From the NCBI RefSeq assembly GCF_000373185.1, contig NZ_KB890630.1, positions 45,857 through 109,856 of the forward strand: a DNA stretch of 64,000 nt, in the 5' to 3' direction. Of this stretch, positions 18,598 to 28,276 are shown in pieces. Position 1 is the stretch's first letter. Each line of letters begins with the position of its first letter. Under the pieces are notes generated by a model, which worked only from the letters and a program-made list of their open reading frames with translations, did no database searches and was not told the origin of the DNA. A program made the translations under genes and the position numbers. The stretch comes from Segatella paludivivens DSM 17968 = JCM 13650. Lineage in GTDB: Bacteria; Bacteroidota; Bacteroidia; Bacteroidales; Bacteroidaceae.

Positions 18598-20271
18598 ATG
18601 AAAAATTATAAATCATATTTGATAATATTATTGGCTATCGTAGCTCCACTTATCACTGTCTCTTGTAGTGACAACTACATGAACGATATGAATACTGACC
18701 CATCAAAGGCTGCTACAATAGATCCAAATGCACAGCTCACTACTGCAGAATTACAAACTTATGGAGACATGAGCATGGTAGAAATATATCGTAATTATTT
18801 CTATGCTTTCTCACAGCAGTTGATGGGATGTTGGAACACCACCAACTATGGAGGACGACATACTGTTGACAATCAGGAAATGAGCCGCATCTGGACTACT
18901 ATCTATCCTAATGCAATAAAGAATCTTACAGATGGAGAGATTCGTACTAACGGTAATAATGCAAAGTCAAATATTAACGCTGCGATGCGTGTGTATCGAG
19001 TTTACCTGATGTCTATAATAACAGATACCTATGGCAACGTACCTTATTCAGAGGCAGGACTTGGATTCTATGGAGGAATAACAAACCCTAAATATGACTT
19101 GCAAAAAGATATCTATGCTGATTTTTTCCAACAGCTTGATACAGCCACGACAATGCTTAATGCAGCCGGAGACAAAATTAGCGGTGACGTCATATATAAA
19201 GGTGATGTAGCTAAATGGAAGAAACTAGCCAATTCTCTTCGGTTACGTTATGCAATGCGAATTTCTGACGTTGAACCTGACAAGGCTAAAGCTGAATTCG
19301 TAAAGGCTCTTAATGCTGACGGTGGTATTATAGACAACTCAGCCGATGACGCATTGATTAATTATATGTCTATCGCATTTAGTTTCGGTCAGGAAAGCTA
19401 TTCTGATTTCCGCGGAAACGCACTTTCAAAATTGCTTTTCGGTAACGACCCTACAAACAATCCTAGCTATATTTGCTCTACTCTTTTCAATCAATTGAAC
19501 GATAATAACGACCCAAGAACATTCATGATAGCACGTTGCTATTATGATAAGTTGATGAGCTCTACAGGAACAGAAAACCGTATCGATATCACCGACGAGG
19601 TTAAGAGTAATAACAAGTTTACACCTAATATTCCAGGTGCTTTCTCTTGGGAACCTTGGCCTACAGGATTCAAGAGTGATAAGTTGACTGAGATTGCAAA
19701 GAATAATCCTTCTGTTGATCCTAATGTGGCACGTGAAGTTGAGCCTAAACTTGCCAACAACTTTCTGAAAAGCGACAATCCTGGTGTTATAATTACTTCA
19801 GCCGAAGTAGATTTTCTATTGGCTGAGGCTACACTCAAAGGATGGATAAGCAACAAGGGTACGGTTACCGAACTATACACAAAAGGTGTGCGTGCAGCCA
19901 TGGATTTTCTTTCAGATAGTTATGGATACGACAAGGTTTCAGATGCAGACTTCAATACATATATTGCCAACAACAGTATCGGCCACACTGCCGAACAGGC
20001 TAAGGCTGCTATAAACACACAGGCTTGGATTTTACACTTCACAAATCCTGCCGAATGTTGGGCTAACGTGCGCCGTTCTGGTTATCCTGCAATGAAATCA
20101 CCTAAGGATTATGGATTCGGACAATACCTTACTGGTGGTGACGATATTCCAGTACGTCTTTGTTATCCTGTTCTTGAATCTTCTTATAACAAGCAGGGCT
20201 ACGATGATGCTTTGCAGGTAATGGGAGGAAAAGATGATTGGCACACTCACGTATGGTGGGATGTAAAGTAA
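18598..20271 (+). CDS. susD: SusD/RagB-family surface glycan-binding lipoprotein
   Basis: A 557-residue lipoprotein with the lipobox in LITVSCSDNYMND (Cys near residue 23). The following alpha-rich region with TPR-like units (MRVYRVYLMSIITDTYGNVP, WKKLANSLRLRYAMRISD) and the C-terminal RRSGYPA segment identify the SusD-like/SusD_RagB family. It caps the SusC barrel at the cell surface and helps select the oligosaccharide. It belongs to the SusD-like group (PF12771 type) often seen with laminarin-type loci. Position directly after SusC supports the pairing. Confidence 0.94.
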   Translation: MKNYKSYLIILLAIVAPLITVSCSDNYMNDMNTDPSKAATIDPNAQLTTAELQTYGDMSMVEIYRNYFYAFSQQLMGCWNTTNYGGRHTVDNQEMSRIWTTIYPNAIKNLTDGEIRTNGNNAKSNINAAMRVYRVYLMSIITDTYGNVPYSEAGLGFYGGITNPKYDLQKDIYADFFQQLDTATTMLNAAGDKISGDVIYKGDVAKWKKLANSLRLRYAMRISDVEPDKAKAEFVKALNADGGIIDNSADDALINYMSIAFSFGQESYSDFRGNALSKLLFGNDPTNNPSYICSTLFNQLNDNNDPRTFMIARCYYDKLMSSTGTENRIDITDEVKSNNKFTPNIPGAFSWEPWPTGFKSDKLTEIAKNNPSVDPNVAREVEPKLANNFLKSDNPGVIITSAEVDFLLAEATLKGWISNKGTVTELYTKGVRAAMDFLSDSYGYDKVSDADFNTYIANNSIGHTAEQAKAAINTQAWILHFTNPAECWANVRRSGYPAMKSPKDYGFGQYLTGGDDIPVRLCYPVLESSYNKQGYDDALQVMGGKDDWHTHVWWDVK

Positions 20272-20307
20272 TAGTAAGTTAAACAACGTGTTAAAATTTA
20301 GAATAAT

Positions 20308-21555
20308 ATGAAAAAGATATATTTTATGTTGTTGGCAGTTCTCACAATGGCGGTTACCATTACTTCGTGCAGTGATGATGATCCTTATGCCACAGCTACA
20401 TCAAGTGACAATCCACACATTCTGGATCCTTTATTTCCAAACAGGGTTAATGGTGAACTCCCGGTAATTTCAGAATTCAATCGTGACGGTAGTTTCTCTA
20501 TGACTGTTACCGTAACACCTGCAGAGTTCACTACCGTTAAATGGAACTTTGACGGACAAGAATCCCATACTGGTATGGCTATAGACACAACTCTTCTTGC
20601 TGGAACTTACGACGTTAAGGTCATTGCAACTACCGTTGAAGGCAAGTCTACATTCCGTGAGGGATTGGTAAATGTAAAACCACTAGACACCGACCCATAT
20701 ACATCAACCGTTGGTGTAGAACGTATCGTGGCTTCCGGTGGAAGTGCAACCCTTTTCGGAGGAAAGCTTACTGACATCAAGAGTCTTGTAATTGGTGGTG
20801 TTACCGTTGACGCACAACCTTCTTCTGACGGAAGTTCATTAAAATACACGGTCCCGACATCTCTTGCCGATAGCAGCTATCGTGTGGCAATGGTGACTTC
20901 TGACGGTAAAATGTATGGTGCCAATAAGATAACGATTAGCAAACAGACTATGGTTGTTGACGCAGCTATACGTTCAGGTGTTAAGGCCCCTGTCACTATA
21001 AACGGTATCAATATGGAGAATGTGGCTTCTATAACTATAAACGGTAAGGCTATTACTGATTTTGTAGCACAGACTGCGACATCTGTAACATTCACCTGTC
21101 CAGACCTTGAAGCTGGAGATTATGTAATGACTGCAAAAACAAAAGCTGGTGATGACGTAAAGTTCTACGTAAACAATACTTTTGTTGCTACTGGCAATCT
21201 CACAGTTACCTCAGAAAAGACTTTATGGGAAGGTCACAGTTATGTTTCATGGGAACTTCCAGATGGAGATCCAAACAAAATTTTCCAAAGCACGGTATCT
21301 TCTATGTTCAATAATGTAAATGTCGGTACACATGTCAGAGTTTACTATTCTCTTAAGTCGGGCGATTCTTATCATCAGATCCAACTTATGACTCCGTCGT
21401 GGACATTATTGTCTGTTGGTGCAAAGAGAGAAATCGCAGCTGATGGTGTTTGGGAATTTGTACTCAACGAAGACGACCGCAACCTTATCATCAATCAGGG
21501 TGCGTTGGCTATTGCTGGTCATGGATTTTATGTAGACAGAGTTACTGTAGAATAA
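20308..21555 (+). CDS. IPT/TIG-domain surface glycan-binding lipoprotein (SusE-position)
   Basis: A 415-residue lipoprotein (lipobox TITSCSDDDPY, Cys near residue 22). The N-terminal third resembles a PKD-like domain (TVTPAEFTTVKWNFDG). Two IPT/TIG-like immunoglobulin folds follow (VASGGSATLFGGKLTDIKS; GVKAPVTINGINMENVASI), and the final 140 residues form a distinct beta-rich domain beginning TSEKTLWEGHSYVSW that is the likely glycan-binding module. This arrangement and the operon position match the surface glycan-binding proteins of characterised Bacteroides beta-1,3-glucan loci. Those proteins tether the polysaccharide at the surface and have no catalytic role. The gene lies 36 bases after SusD. 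Confidence 0.85.
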   Translation: MKKIYFMLLAVLTMAVTITSCSDDDPYATATSSDNPHILDPLFPNRVNGELPVISEFNRDGSFSMTVTVTPAEFTTVKWNFDGQESHTGMAIDTTLLAGTYDVKVIATTVEGKSTFREGLVNVKPLDTDPYTSTVGVERIVASGGSATLFGGKLTDIKSLVIGGVTVDAQPSSDGSSLKYTVPTSLADSSYRVAMVTSDGKMYGANKITISKQTMVVDAAIRSGVKAPVTINGINMENVASITINGKAITDFVAQTATSVTFTCPDLEAGDYVMTAKTKAGDDVKFYVNNTFVATGNLTVTSEKTLWEGHSYVSWELPDGDPNKIFQSTVSSMFNNVNVGTHVRVYYSLKSGDSYHQIQLMTPSWTLLSVGAKREIAADGVWEFVLNEDDRNLIINQGALAIAGHGFYVDRVTVE

Positions 21556-21570
21556 ACATATAAAGTAAAT

Positions 21571-23898
21571 ATGTTATTTAAAAATAAATTAGCAATACTA
21601 CCGGTAATTTTAATGGCTGCTTGTAAAATACAAGCAGCCGTACCGGTAATAAAAGAAGATGTGAAACTAGAACAAAAAGTCAACAATACACTCTACAAGA
21701 TGACTATCGACGAAAAGGTAGGACAGATGATGGAAGTAGTTGTCGACCTTTTGGGTAATAATGACAAAAACGGAGTATTCCATATTAACGTAGCCAAGGC
21801 TGATAGTATATTCAATCGCTACAAGATAGGATCTATACTGAATGCCCCAAACACGATAGCTCCAACAGCTAAGCTTTGGGAAAAGTATTTGTCTGACATT
21901 CAGAAAATATCAGTTAAGCGTATAGGCATACCATGCATTTACGGTCTAGACCAGAATCATGGTTCTACATATACGCAAGATGGAACTCTTTTTCCACAAA
22001 ACATAAATGTAGCAGCAACATTTAACAGAGATCTTGCACGTCGTTGCGCTGAAGCTACAGCCTATGAAACACGTGCGGTGAGTATTCCATGGAGCTACAG
22101 TCCTACTGTCGATTTGGGACGTGATCCGCGTTGGCCTAGAATATGGGAAAACTTTGGAGAAGACTGTTTTCTTAATTCAGAAATGGCGAAGGCTATGGTT
22201 TTAGGATTTCAAGGAAATAATCCCAATAATATAGATAACCAACATATTGCGGTATCTCTTAAACATTATCTTGGATATAGCGTTCCTTGGACTGGAAAGG
22301 ATAGAACACCAGCATACATTTCTCCGGCAGACTTACGCGAGAAATTCTTTGCGCCATTTCTTGCAGGAATTAATAATGGAGCACTCTCAGTAATGGTTAA
22401 TTCTGCATCTGTTAACGGAATGCCTGTTCATGCCAATCATGAATTGCTTACTACATGGTTGAAAGATCAAACAGGTTGGGATGGTGTACTTGTTACAGAC
22501 TGGGCGGATATAAATAATCTTTACACTCGCGAAATGGTTGCAAAAGACAAGAAAGATGCATTGCGAATTGCCATAAACGCCGGTATTGATATGATAATGG
22601 AACCATACGATCCAACCACATGTGATTTGATTAAACAATTAGTATTGGATGGTAGTATTTCTATGAATAGAATTGACGATGCTGTAAAACGTGTACTTCG
22701 CATGAAATATCGTTTAGGACTTTTTGATAATCCAACTCAAAAGCTTTCTGATTATCCTAAATTTGGCGGTAAGGAATTTGCTGAACTTAGTTTAGAAGGA
22801 GCTAAAGAGAGTATCATACTTTTGAAAAATGAACAGCATATTCTTCCTCTGAAAGAAGGACTGAAAATTCTGTTGACAGGTCCTAATGCTAATCAAATGA
22901 GATGTCTTGATGGTGGATGGAGTTATACATGGCAAGGAAATTTGACAGATAAGTTCGCAGGAAAATATAACACGATATATGAGGCGTTCTGCAATAAATA
23001 TGGAAAAAGTAATGTAAAACTTTGCCAAGGTGTAACATACAACGAGCAAGGAAAATATTATGAAGAGAATGTATCAGACATTGATGCTGTAGTAAAAGCG
23101 GCATCATCTGCTGATGTGATAGTGGCTTGCATTGGTGAAAATTCATATACCGAAACGCCTGGCAATCTCACAGATCTTACATTATCAGTGAATCAAAGGA
23201 ATCTTGTAAAGAAGCTTTCCCAGACTGGTAAGCCAATACTTCTTATTCTTAACGAAGGTCGCCCACGTATCATCTCAGATATAGTGTCATTGACCGATGG
23301 TGTTGTAGACATGCTGCTTCCTGGAAACTATGGAGCCGACGCTCTAGTTAGTTTATTATCTGGAGAAAGCAACTTCTCTGGAAAACTTCCATACACATAC
23401 CCTAGTGAAATAAATTCATTAGCAAATTATGATTTTAAGAAAAGTCAGGAAGTCTCGACTATGGAAGGTGCATATGATTATAATGCTAAGATTACTCAAC
23501 AATGGCCATTTGGCTATGGTAAAAGTTATACAGAATATAAATATAGTAACTTACGAATCAATAAAATACATTTTTTGAAAGATGACACACTGGAGGTTTC
23601 TGTTGACGTGAAAAATATCGGTAACAAATTAGGAAAAGAAAGTGTTCTTCTTTATAGTTCAGACCTCATTGCATCAATGACTCCTGACGGGAGAAGACTT
23701 CGTGGCTTTGAGAAGGTAGAGCTACAACCTGGAGAAACCAAAACAGTAACTATACAGCTTCCTACAAACGATTTAGCATTTGTGGGGTACGACGGCAAAT
23801 GGATTCTTGAAGAGGGAGATTTTAATCTGATGATTGATAACCTAACAACAAAGATTACATGTGATAGTACGTATAAATGGGACTCGGCTAATAAATAG
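21571..23898 (+). CDS. GH3 beta-glucosidase
   Basis: A 775-residue exported exo-hydrolase, last gene of the glucan operon (15 bases after the binding protein). The GH3 N-terminal barrel carries the nucleophile Asp310 in VLVTDWADINNLY and the substrate-binding segment SLKHYLGYSVPWTGKDR. The C-terminal alpha/beta domain (LLTGPNANQMRCLDGGW, IACIGENSYTETPGNLTDL) and a terminal fibronectin III-like domain complete the usual layout. The leader (LPVILMAACKIQA) may be a signal peptidase I or a weak lipoprotein signal, so the enzyme is periplasmic or membrane-anchored. It would remove terminal glucose from beta-1,3/1,4/1,6-linked oligosaccharides. Confidence 0.94.
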   Translation: MLFKNKLAILPVILMAACKIQAAVPVIKEDVKLEQKVNNTLYKMTIDEKVGQMMEVVVDLLGNNDKNGVFHINVAKADSIFNRYKIGSILNAPNTIAPTAKLWEKYLSDIQKISVKRIGIPCIYGLDQNHGSTYTQDGTLFPQNINVAATFNRDLARRCAEATAYETRAVSIPWSYSPTVDLGRDPRWPRIWENFGEDCFLNSEMAKAMVLGFQGNNPNNIDNQHIAVSLKHYLGYSVPWTGKDRTPAYISPADLREKFFAPFLAGINNGALSVMVNSASVNGMPVHANHELLTTWLKDQTGWDGVLVTDWADINNLYTREMVAKDKKDALRIAINAGIDMIMEPYDPTTCDLIKQLVLDGSISMNRIDDAVKRVLRMKYRLGLFDNPTQKLSDYPKFGGKEFAELSLEGAKESIILLKNEQHILPLKEGLKILLTGPNANQMRCLDGGWSYTWQGNLTDKFAGKYNTIYEAFCNKYGKSNVKLCQGVTYNEQGKYYEENVSDIDAVVKAASSADVIVACIGENSYTETPGNLTDLTLSVNQRNLVKKLSQTGKPILLILNEGRPRIISDIVSLTDGVVDMLLPGNYGADALVSLLSGESNFSGKLPYTYPSEINSLANYDFKKSQEVSTMEGAYDYNAKITQQWPFGYGKSYTEYKYSNLRINKIHFLKDDTLEVSVDVKNIGNKLGKESVLLYSSDLIASMTPDGRRLRGFEKVELQPGETKTVTIQLPTNDLAFVGYDGKWILEEGDFNLMIDNLTTKITCDSTYKWDSANK

Positions 23899-23953
23899 TT
23901 ACTATTGGCTAAGTATTTTAGTTTATCTAAAGTTATTTGGCTTATAGAAAATT

Positions 23954-23986
23954 AGTCCGTTGTTGCATTAAATGCGACAACGGACT
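23954..23986. terminator. bidirectional terminator between GH3 and isocitrate dehydrogenase
   Basis: Arms AGTCCGTTGTTGCATT and AATGCGACAACGGACT pair over 16 bases with one T-G mismatch and a one-base loop. It lies between converging genes and can serve both. Confidence 0.8.
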
Positions 23987-24024
23987 TCCTTATATAAATT
24001 CTAAAGTTAAAGAGCTTTTATAAA

Positions 24025-25239
24025 TCAGTTGCTAAGACTTTTCTCCAAGTTTTTTCTTATTGCAGCAATAAACTCATCACTGTTAGCTTGCGTTGTCTTT
24101 ACACCTTCCATAAGGTTTACTAAATCTTTTGTAGCGATACCTGAATTAAGCGTGTCAAGACATGCCTGTTCCAGTTTGTCACCAAACTCTACCAATTCTT
24201 TGATATTATCTAGTTCGCCTCTCTTTTTGAGCGCACCGCTCCAAGCAAATATCGTTGCCATAGGATTTGTACTTGTCTCTTCACCTTTCAGGTATTTATA
24301 ATAGTGCCTTGTAACTGTTCCGTGAGCAGCCTCATATTCATATTTACCATCAGGAGAAACTAATACAGATGTCATCATTGCAAGTGAACCAAACGCCGTT
24401 GATAGCATGTCGCTCATCACGTCACCATCATAGTTCTTACAAGCCCATATAAATCCGCCTTTACTACGTATTACTCGTGCAACGGCATCATCAATAAGAG
24501 TGTAGAAATATTCAATTCCTAGTTTTTCAAACTCCTGTTTATAATCTTTCTCATACACTTCTTCAAAGATCTGTCGAAACTGCGCATCATAAGTTTTACT
24601 AATAGTATCCTTTGTAGCAAACCACAAGTCTTGTTTTGTGTCTATTGCAAATTTAAAACAACTATGAGCAAAAGATGTTATACTCTTATCAGTGTTGTGC
24701 ATTCCCTGAATAACTCCAGCACCATCAAAGTTATGTATTTCTACTTCTTGCTTTTTTCCGCTTTTACCTTCAAAAACAAGTTTGGCAATTCCTGGCTCAT
24801 CTGCACGAATTTCCACGCTCTTATAAACGTCACCATAGGCATGACGAGCAATAGTTATTGGCTGTTCCCAATTCTTCACTACTGGACGAATTGATGGGAT
24901 TGTTATAGGAGCTCTGAATACAGTTCCGTCCATAATGCTTCGTATCGTACCGTTAGGACTTTTCCACATCTTATGCAGATGATATTCATCCATTCGTTGA
25001 GCATTTGGAGTTATTGTTGCACATTTCACAGCCACGCCGTATTTGCGTGCCGCATTAGCAGAGTCTATAGTTACTTTATCATTAGTCTTATCACGGTTGG
25101 GCAGACCAAGATCGTAGTATTCAGACTTCAGGTCTACAAAAGGAAGTATCAGTTCATCCTTGATCATCTTCCAAAGAATACGTGTCATCTCGTCACCGTC
25201 CATCTCCACGAGTGGTGTGGCCATTTTAATCTTTTCCAT
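24025..25239 (-). CDS. icd: NADP-dependent isocitrate dehydrogenase
   Basis: A 404-residue enzyme oxidatively decarboxylating isocitrate to 2-oxoglutarate. The start [20 protein letters not shown] at 25239 matches the family N-terminus; the longer frame to 25272 adds an unrelated stretch containing the -7 box and is rejected. Markers are [19 protein letters not shown] (isocitrate-binding serine and arginines), [16 protein letters not shown] (metal-binding aspartates) and [18 protein letters not shown]. These belong to the eukaryotic-like, dimeric type II NADP-IDH subfamily rather than the E. coli type. It supplies 2-oxoglutarate for glutamate synthesis in anaerobic Bacteroidetes with an incomplete TCA cycle. 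Confidence 0.96.
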   Translation of the reverse strand: MEKIKMATPLVEMDGDEMTRILWKMIKDELILPFVDLKSEYYDLGLPNRDKTNDKVTIDSANAARKYGVAVKCATITPNAQRMDEYHLHKMWKSPNGTIRSIMDGTVFRAPITIPSIRPVVKNWEQPITIARHAYGDVYKSVEIRADEPGIAKLVFEGKSGKKQEVEIHNFDGAGVIQGMHNTDKSITSFAHSCFKFAIDTKQDLWFATKDTISKTYDAQFRQIFEEVYEKDYKQEFEKLGIEYFYTLIDDAVARVIRSKGGFIWACKNYDGDVMSDMLSTAFGSLAMMTSVLVSPDGKYEYEAAHGTVTRHYYKYLKGEETSTNPMATIFAWSGALKKRGELDNIKELVEFGDKLEQACLDTLNSGIATKDLVNLMEGVKTTQANSDEFIAAIRKNLEKSLSN

Positions 25240-25269
25240 ATAGCTATGCTTAATTATCAATAGTGTTTG

Positions 25270-25277
25270 CAAATTTA
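25270..25277 (-). promoter_or_regulatory. -7 promoter box (TAAATTTG) of isocitrate dehydrogenase
   Basis: Minus-strand TAAATTTG fits TAnnTTTG, 30 bases upstream of the chosen start, which supports that start over the longer frame. Confidence 0.55.
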
Positions 25278-25381
25278 GAAAAAAGATTTCATATTAACGA
25301 AAAAAGCTACCGAATTGTTGTTAATTGATAGCTTTTACATAAAATATACTGTCTCAAAGAAATGCAATATGGTTAAAAAAG

Positions 25382-25420
25382 AATGGCGCAGAACTCATTG
25401 TAACTGAGCCCTACGCCATT
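25382..25420 (-). terminator. terminator after the OmpA-like gene
   Basis: Arms AATGGCG and CGCCATT, extended inward by CTCA/TGAG, form a long stem; reading the minus strand a T run (CTTTTTTAACC) follows. It lies 30 bases past the OmpA-like stop codon. Confidence 0.8.
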
Positions 25421-25449
25421 TATATAACCTTTTTACCTTTTAATATTCT

Positions 25450-26301
25450 TTATTTATCTTCAGGTGCCTTGTCTATCAAGTCCATAAACTGGTCTAGCTT
25501 TGGAGTGATGATAATCTGAGTACGGCGATTACGCTGCTTTCCGATTTCAGTATCATTTGTAGCGATTGGATTAAATTCACCGCGTCCACCAGCTGTAAGA
25601 CGTTTAGGATCTACACCATAATGACCTTGCAAATACTGAACAACACTAGATGCACGAAGTGCAGAAAGGTCCCAGTTATTACGAATATTCTTCATGCTCG
25701 GAGCCGTAGGGTTTACTGCTACGTTATCGGTGTTACCCTCAATCAGTACATCATAGTCCTTATAGTCCATGATGATTTTAGCAATTTTGCTCAATGTCTC
25801 AGCAGCACGGTCATTAATTTCATAACTTCCACTCTTATAAAGCATATTGTCAGCAAGTGATATGTAGACAACGCCCTTTAGAACTTGTACATCAACTTCC
25901 TTCATCTCGTCCTTGCTTAAAGAACGTGTCAGGTTGTTGGTGAGTACCAAGTTTAGAGAATCACTCTTGCTCTTCACCTCAACCAAATGACGAATGTAGA
26001 GATTGCTTTCGTTTATCTGATCAACAAGCTTTGAGATGTTGATATTGTTTGAGTTTGCATTTGTTAAACTCTTATCCAAAGACCCCTGCAAAGAAGCATA
26101 GTCTCTTTTCTGCTGTGAAAGTTGGTCTTCAAGGCTAACTACACGAGCCTTGGCTGCAGCAAGCTGCTCTTTTGAATCCTGATAGTTTGAAGACAGTTCT
26201 TTGTTTTCTGTCTGGCAATTCAGTAACTCCTTTTTGCTTGCACAACTGCTTATTAGCAATGTTCCAGCTATAAGTGTTAGCATCAAAACTTTTTTCTTCA
26301 T
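25450..26301 (-). CDS. OmpA-family peptidoglycan-binding lipoprotein
   Basis: A 283-residue protein from the ATG at 26301, which gives a clean lipoprotein signal (MKKKVLMLTLIAGTLLISSC, Cys20). Residues about 30-130 are a coiled coil (LNCQTENKELSSNYQDSKEQ and onward), and the C-terminal 120 residues are an OmpA domain with the peptidoglycan-contact motif NWDLSALRASSVVQYL and GGRGEFNPIATND. It is expected to tether the outer membrane to the wall. The longer frame to 26352 is rejected because it runs across the TATATTTG promoter box. Monocistronic. Confidence 0.92.
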   Translation of the reverse strand: MKKKVLMLTLIAGTLLISSCASKKELLNCQTENKELSSNYQDSKEQLAAAKARVVSLEDQLSQQKRDYASLQGSLDKSLTNANSNNINISKLVDQINESNLYIRHLVEVKSKSDSLNLVLTNNLTRSLSKDEMKEVDVQVLKGVVYISLADNMLYKSGSYEINDRAAETLSKIAKIIMDYKDYDVLIEGNTDNVAVNPTAPSMKNIRNNWDLSALRASSVVQYLQGHYGVDPKRLTAGGRGEFNPIATNDTEIGKQRNRRTQIIITPKLDQFMDLIDKAPEDK

Positions 26302-26330
26302 ATCTATAAATTTTAAGTTCATTATGGTTG

Positions 26331-26338
26331 CAAATATA
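26331..26338 (-). promoter_or_regulatory. -7 promoter box (TATATTTG) of the OmpA-like lipoprotein
   Basis: Minus-strand TATATTTG matches TAnnTTTG, 30 bases upstream of the start. Confidence 0.55.
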
Positions 26339-26457
26339 ATTATAAGACGCATAAAACAACAAAATGTTTACTCCGTTTATAATATTTTAAATTATTAGTG
26401 ATTATTTTAAGACAGCAAAACTATTTATTCTTGCTTTTTCACTTTAAAATATAAGCT

Positions 26458-26970
26458 TTAAGATTGTTCTGTGATTACATTATATATATTATCCAACAAG
26501 TCTAGTCCTGGTTTTGTACGGAATATTTTCATCCTTACATTCTCTATTGCCTGAGGTGTTAGATTGTCTTCATATATATTTACAAGGAAGTCTGCTTCAA
26601 CAAGAATTTGATAATCAAGACCATCAATATTGTTATATGTATGATGATGGGCTATAAGATAGCATATTCTATCTATTTGTTGATTACTATATCCTCCAAG
26701 TGAAGAAAGAAGTTTACGAGCTTCTTCCGGTCCTTCCTTCTCTTGGTATTTACCATTGGATGATCCATATTTTTCTTCACTTATATGTATTCCTATGTCA
26801 TGCAATATTGCTGCAGACTCAAGAATTGACATCAGGTTTTCGCCTATTCCCTCTAAAGTTCCTATCGTGACGGCATAATCATGCACTTTCATGAAATGCT
26901 GAATTCTCATGGCGTCACCTTTGTCATATTCCGTCATAGCGACGATAAGTTTTGCGTGTTGTATATCCAT
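26458..26970 (-). CDS. HD-domain hydrolase
   Basis: A 170-residue cytoplasmic protein with the metal-binding HD signature: His25 or His30, the His57-Asp58 pair in AAILHDIGIH, and AHHHTYNN near residue 105. It resembles small YedJ/PF01966-type HD proteins in Bacteroidetes that act on nucleotides or phosphomonoesters; the substrate is unknown. It is a single gene with a TATCTTTG box at 26991-26998, between the OmpA-like gene and tonB and unrelated to either by function. Confidence 0.85.
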   Translation of the reverse strand: MDIQHAKLIVAMTEYDKGDAMRIQHFMKVHDYAVTIGTLEGIGENLMSILESAAILHDIGIHISEEKYGSSNGKYQEKEGPEEARKLLSSLGGYSNQQIDRICYLIAHHHTYNNIDGLDYQILVEADFLVNIYEDNLTPQAIENVRMKIFRTKPGLDLLDNIYNVITEQS

Positions 26971-26990
26971 TTTACTTGATATTTTGGCTA

Positions 26991-26998
26991 CAAAGATA
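26991..26998 (-). promoter_or_regulatory. -7 promoter box (TATCTTTG) of the HD hydrolase
   Basis: Minus-strand TATCTTTG fits TAnnTTTG and lies 20 bases before the start codon, implying a short leader. Confidence 0.5.
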
Positions 26999-27169
26999 AG
27001 TCAAACCAGGTCAAAGCGTATAAAATAAGTGAAAAAACAACGATATTTTTTCTTTGATGTGAAAAAATAACTATATTCGCATGCATTTTAAAAAAATATA
27101 TAATATTAATTGAAATCCGGCAATTGACACAATAGGCAAAAGCCATATCATAACAAGGCAAATATTGGG

Positions 27170-27991
27170 ATGAGAAAAATTGACATGACATCCAAAGAAT
27201 GGTGTGATATTATCTTTGAAGGAAAAAACAAAGAGTATGGTGCATACAAGTTGCGCATCAATTCGGCACGTCGCAATACGATTGTTATGATTGCATTAGT
27301 GACGATTGTTGCGTTGCCTTTTTTATTTATATTACTGACTATACTCTTCACTCCAAAGGAAAAATATGACATGGACCTCGATCAAGTATTGTCTGAAATG
27401 AAACCTGCCCAAAATAAATATAAGTTATCTGCGCCTAAGCTGCTTAAAGTTGAGCATAAAAAGGTATCAAAAAAAGAAGGCAAACTCACTGCATTTACAG
27501 CTCCAGTCATCATGGCGGACAAAGACGTCACATCTTCAGGACTTGCTAATAACGGTGACGCTGCAAAAGGCACAGTGTCAAATTCAGTAAACATACCGGC
27601 TGATACAACTGGTTTTGCTAATAAGACTACGACTCACAATGGTGTTAATGCTAACACAGATAAGATATTATTTAGAGTGATTGAAGAGCTGCCAGAATTT
27701 CCTGGAGGTGCCACAGAATATATGAAATGGCTTACTCGTAATCTTCATTATCCTAAATCTGCAGAAGAAAAGAAGATTGACGGAAAGGTTGTCGTAAGTT
27801 TCATTATAAACAAAAATGGAACAATTTCTGATATAAAAATTACAAAGTCATTAGATCCTGATTGCGACAACGAAGTACTTCGCGTTATGAAAAAAATGCC
27901 TAAATGGAAACCTGGAACAGAAAAGGGACACCCTGTACGTACAGAATATGTAATTCCAGTCGTATTCAAAGGATTGACTACTACTCCATAA
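27170..27991 (+). CDS. tonB: TonB-family energy transducer
   Basis: A 273-residue protein. An unusual but typical Bacteroidetes N-terminus (DMTSKEWCDIIFEGKNKEYG) precedes one membrane helix at about residues 37-60. A periplasmic linker follows and then the TonB C-terminal domain from about 170 (EFPGGATEYMKWLTRNLHYP, KKIDGKVVVSFIINKNG, MPKWKPG). It couples inner-membrane proton flow to TonB-dependent receptors such as the SusC above. ExbB/ExbD are not nearby, so this is one of several TonB paralogues. It stands alone between the HD gene and metF. Confidence 0.92.
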   Translation: MRKIDMTSKEWCDIIFEGKNKEYGAYKLRINSARRNTIVMIALVTIVALPFLFILLTILFTPKEKYDMDLDQVLSEMKPAQNKYKLSAPKLLKVEHKKVSKKEGKLTAFTAPVIMADKDVTSSGLANNGDAAKGTVSNSVNIPADTTGFANKTTTHNGVNANTDKILFRVIEELPEFPGGATEYMKWLTRNLHYPKSAEEKKIDGKVVVSFIINKNGTISDIKITKSLDPDCDNEVLRVMKKMPKWKPGTEKGHPVRTEYVIPVVFKGLTTTP

Positions 27992-28240
27992 GTTTTTTAT
28001 TTATTAAATAAAAGCAATTACTATTTATTCAGTAAAAAGGTCTACCAGAAACATTTATGTAGCCCCCCCCTTAATTGACAAAGGTTCTCTTTTTATTTTA
28101 GTTTCATTATATAATTACATCATTTATTTTTATGATTGACCATAAATGAAGTGATATATTTGAAAAAGTTGAACCAACTTGTTTGCAAGACTGTTAACGT
28201 CATTTTTATTATTTTCTTCGTTTTTTATATAGTTTTTTAT

Positions 28241-28248
28241 TAACTTTG
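28241..28248 (+). promoter_or_regulatory. -7 promoter box (TAACTTTG) of the metF operon
   Basis: TAACTTTG fits TAnnTTTG exactly, 28 bases before the metF start, giving a leader of about 20 bases. The 220-base gap before it holds a C8 run and AT-rich sequence; no SAM or cobalamin riboswitch was recognised. Confidence 0.65.
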
Positions 28249-28276
28249 CAACAAATTGTACCCGTGCCCGACAAAC

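Noticed and set aside
28021..28240. Riboswitch upstream of metF
   Set aside because: No SAM or cobalamin aptamer core could be drawn; the mapped -7 box leaves only about 20 bases of leader.
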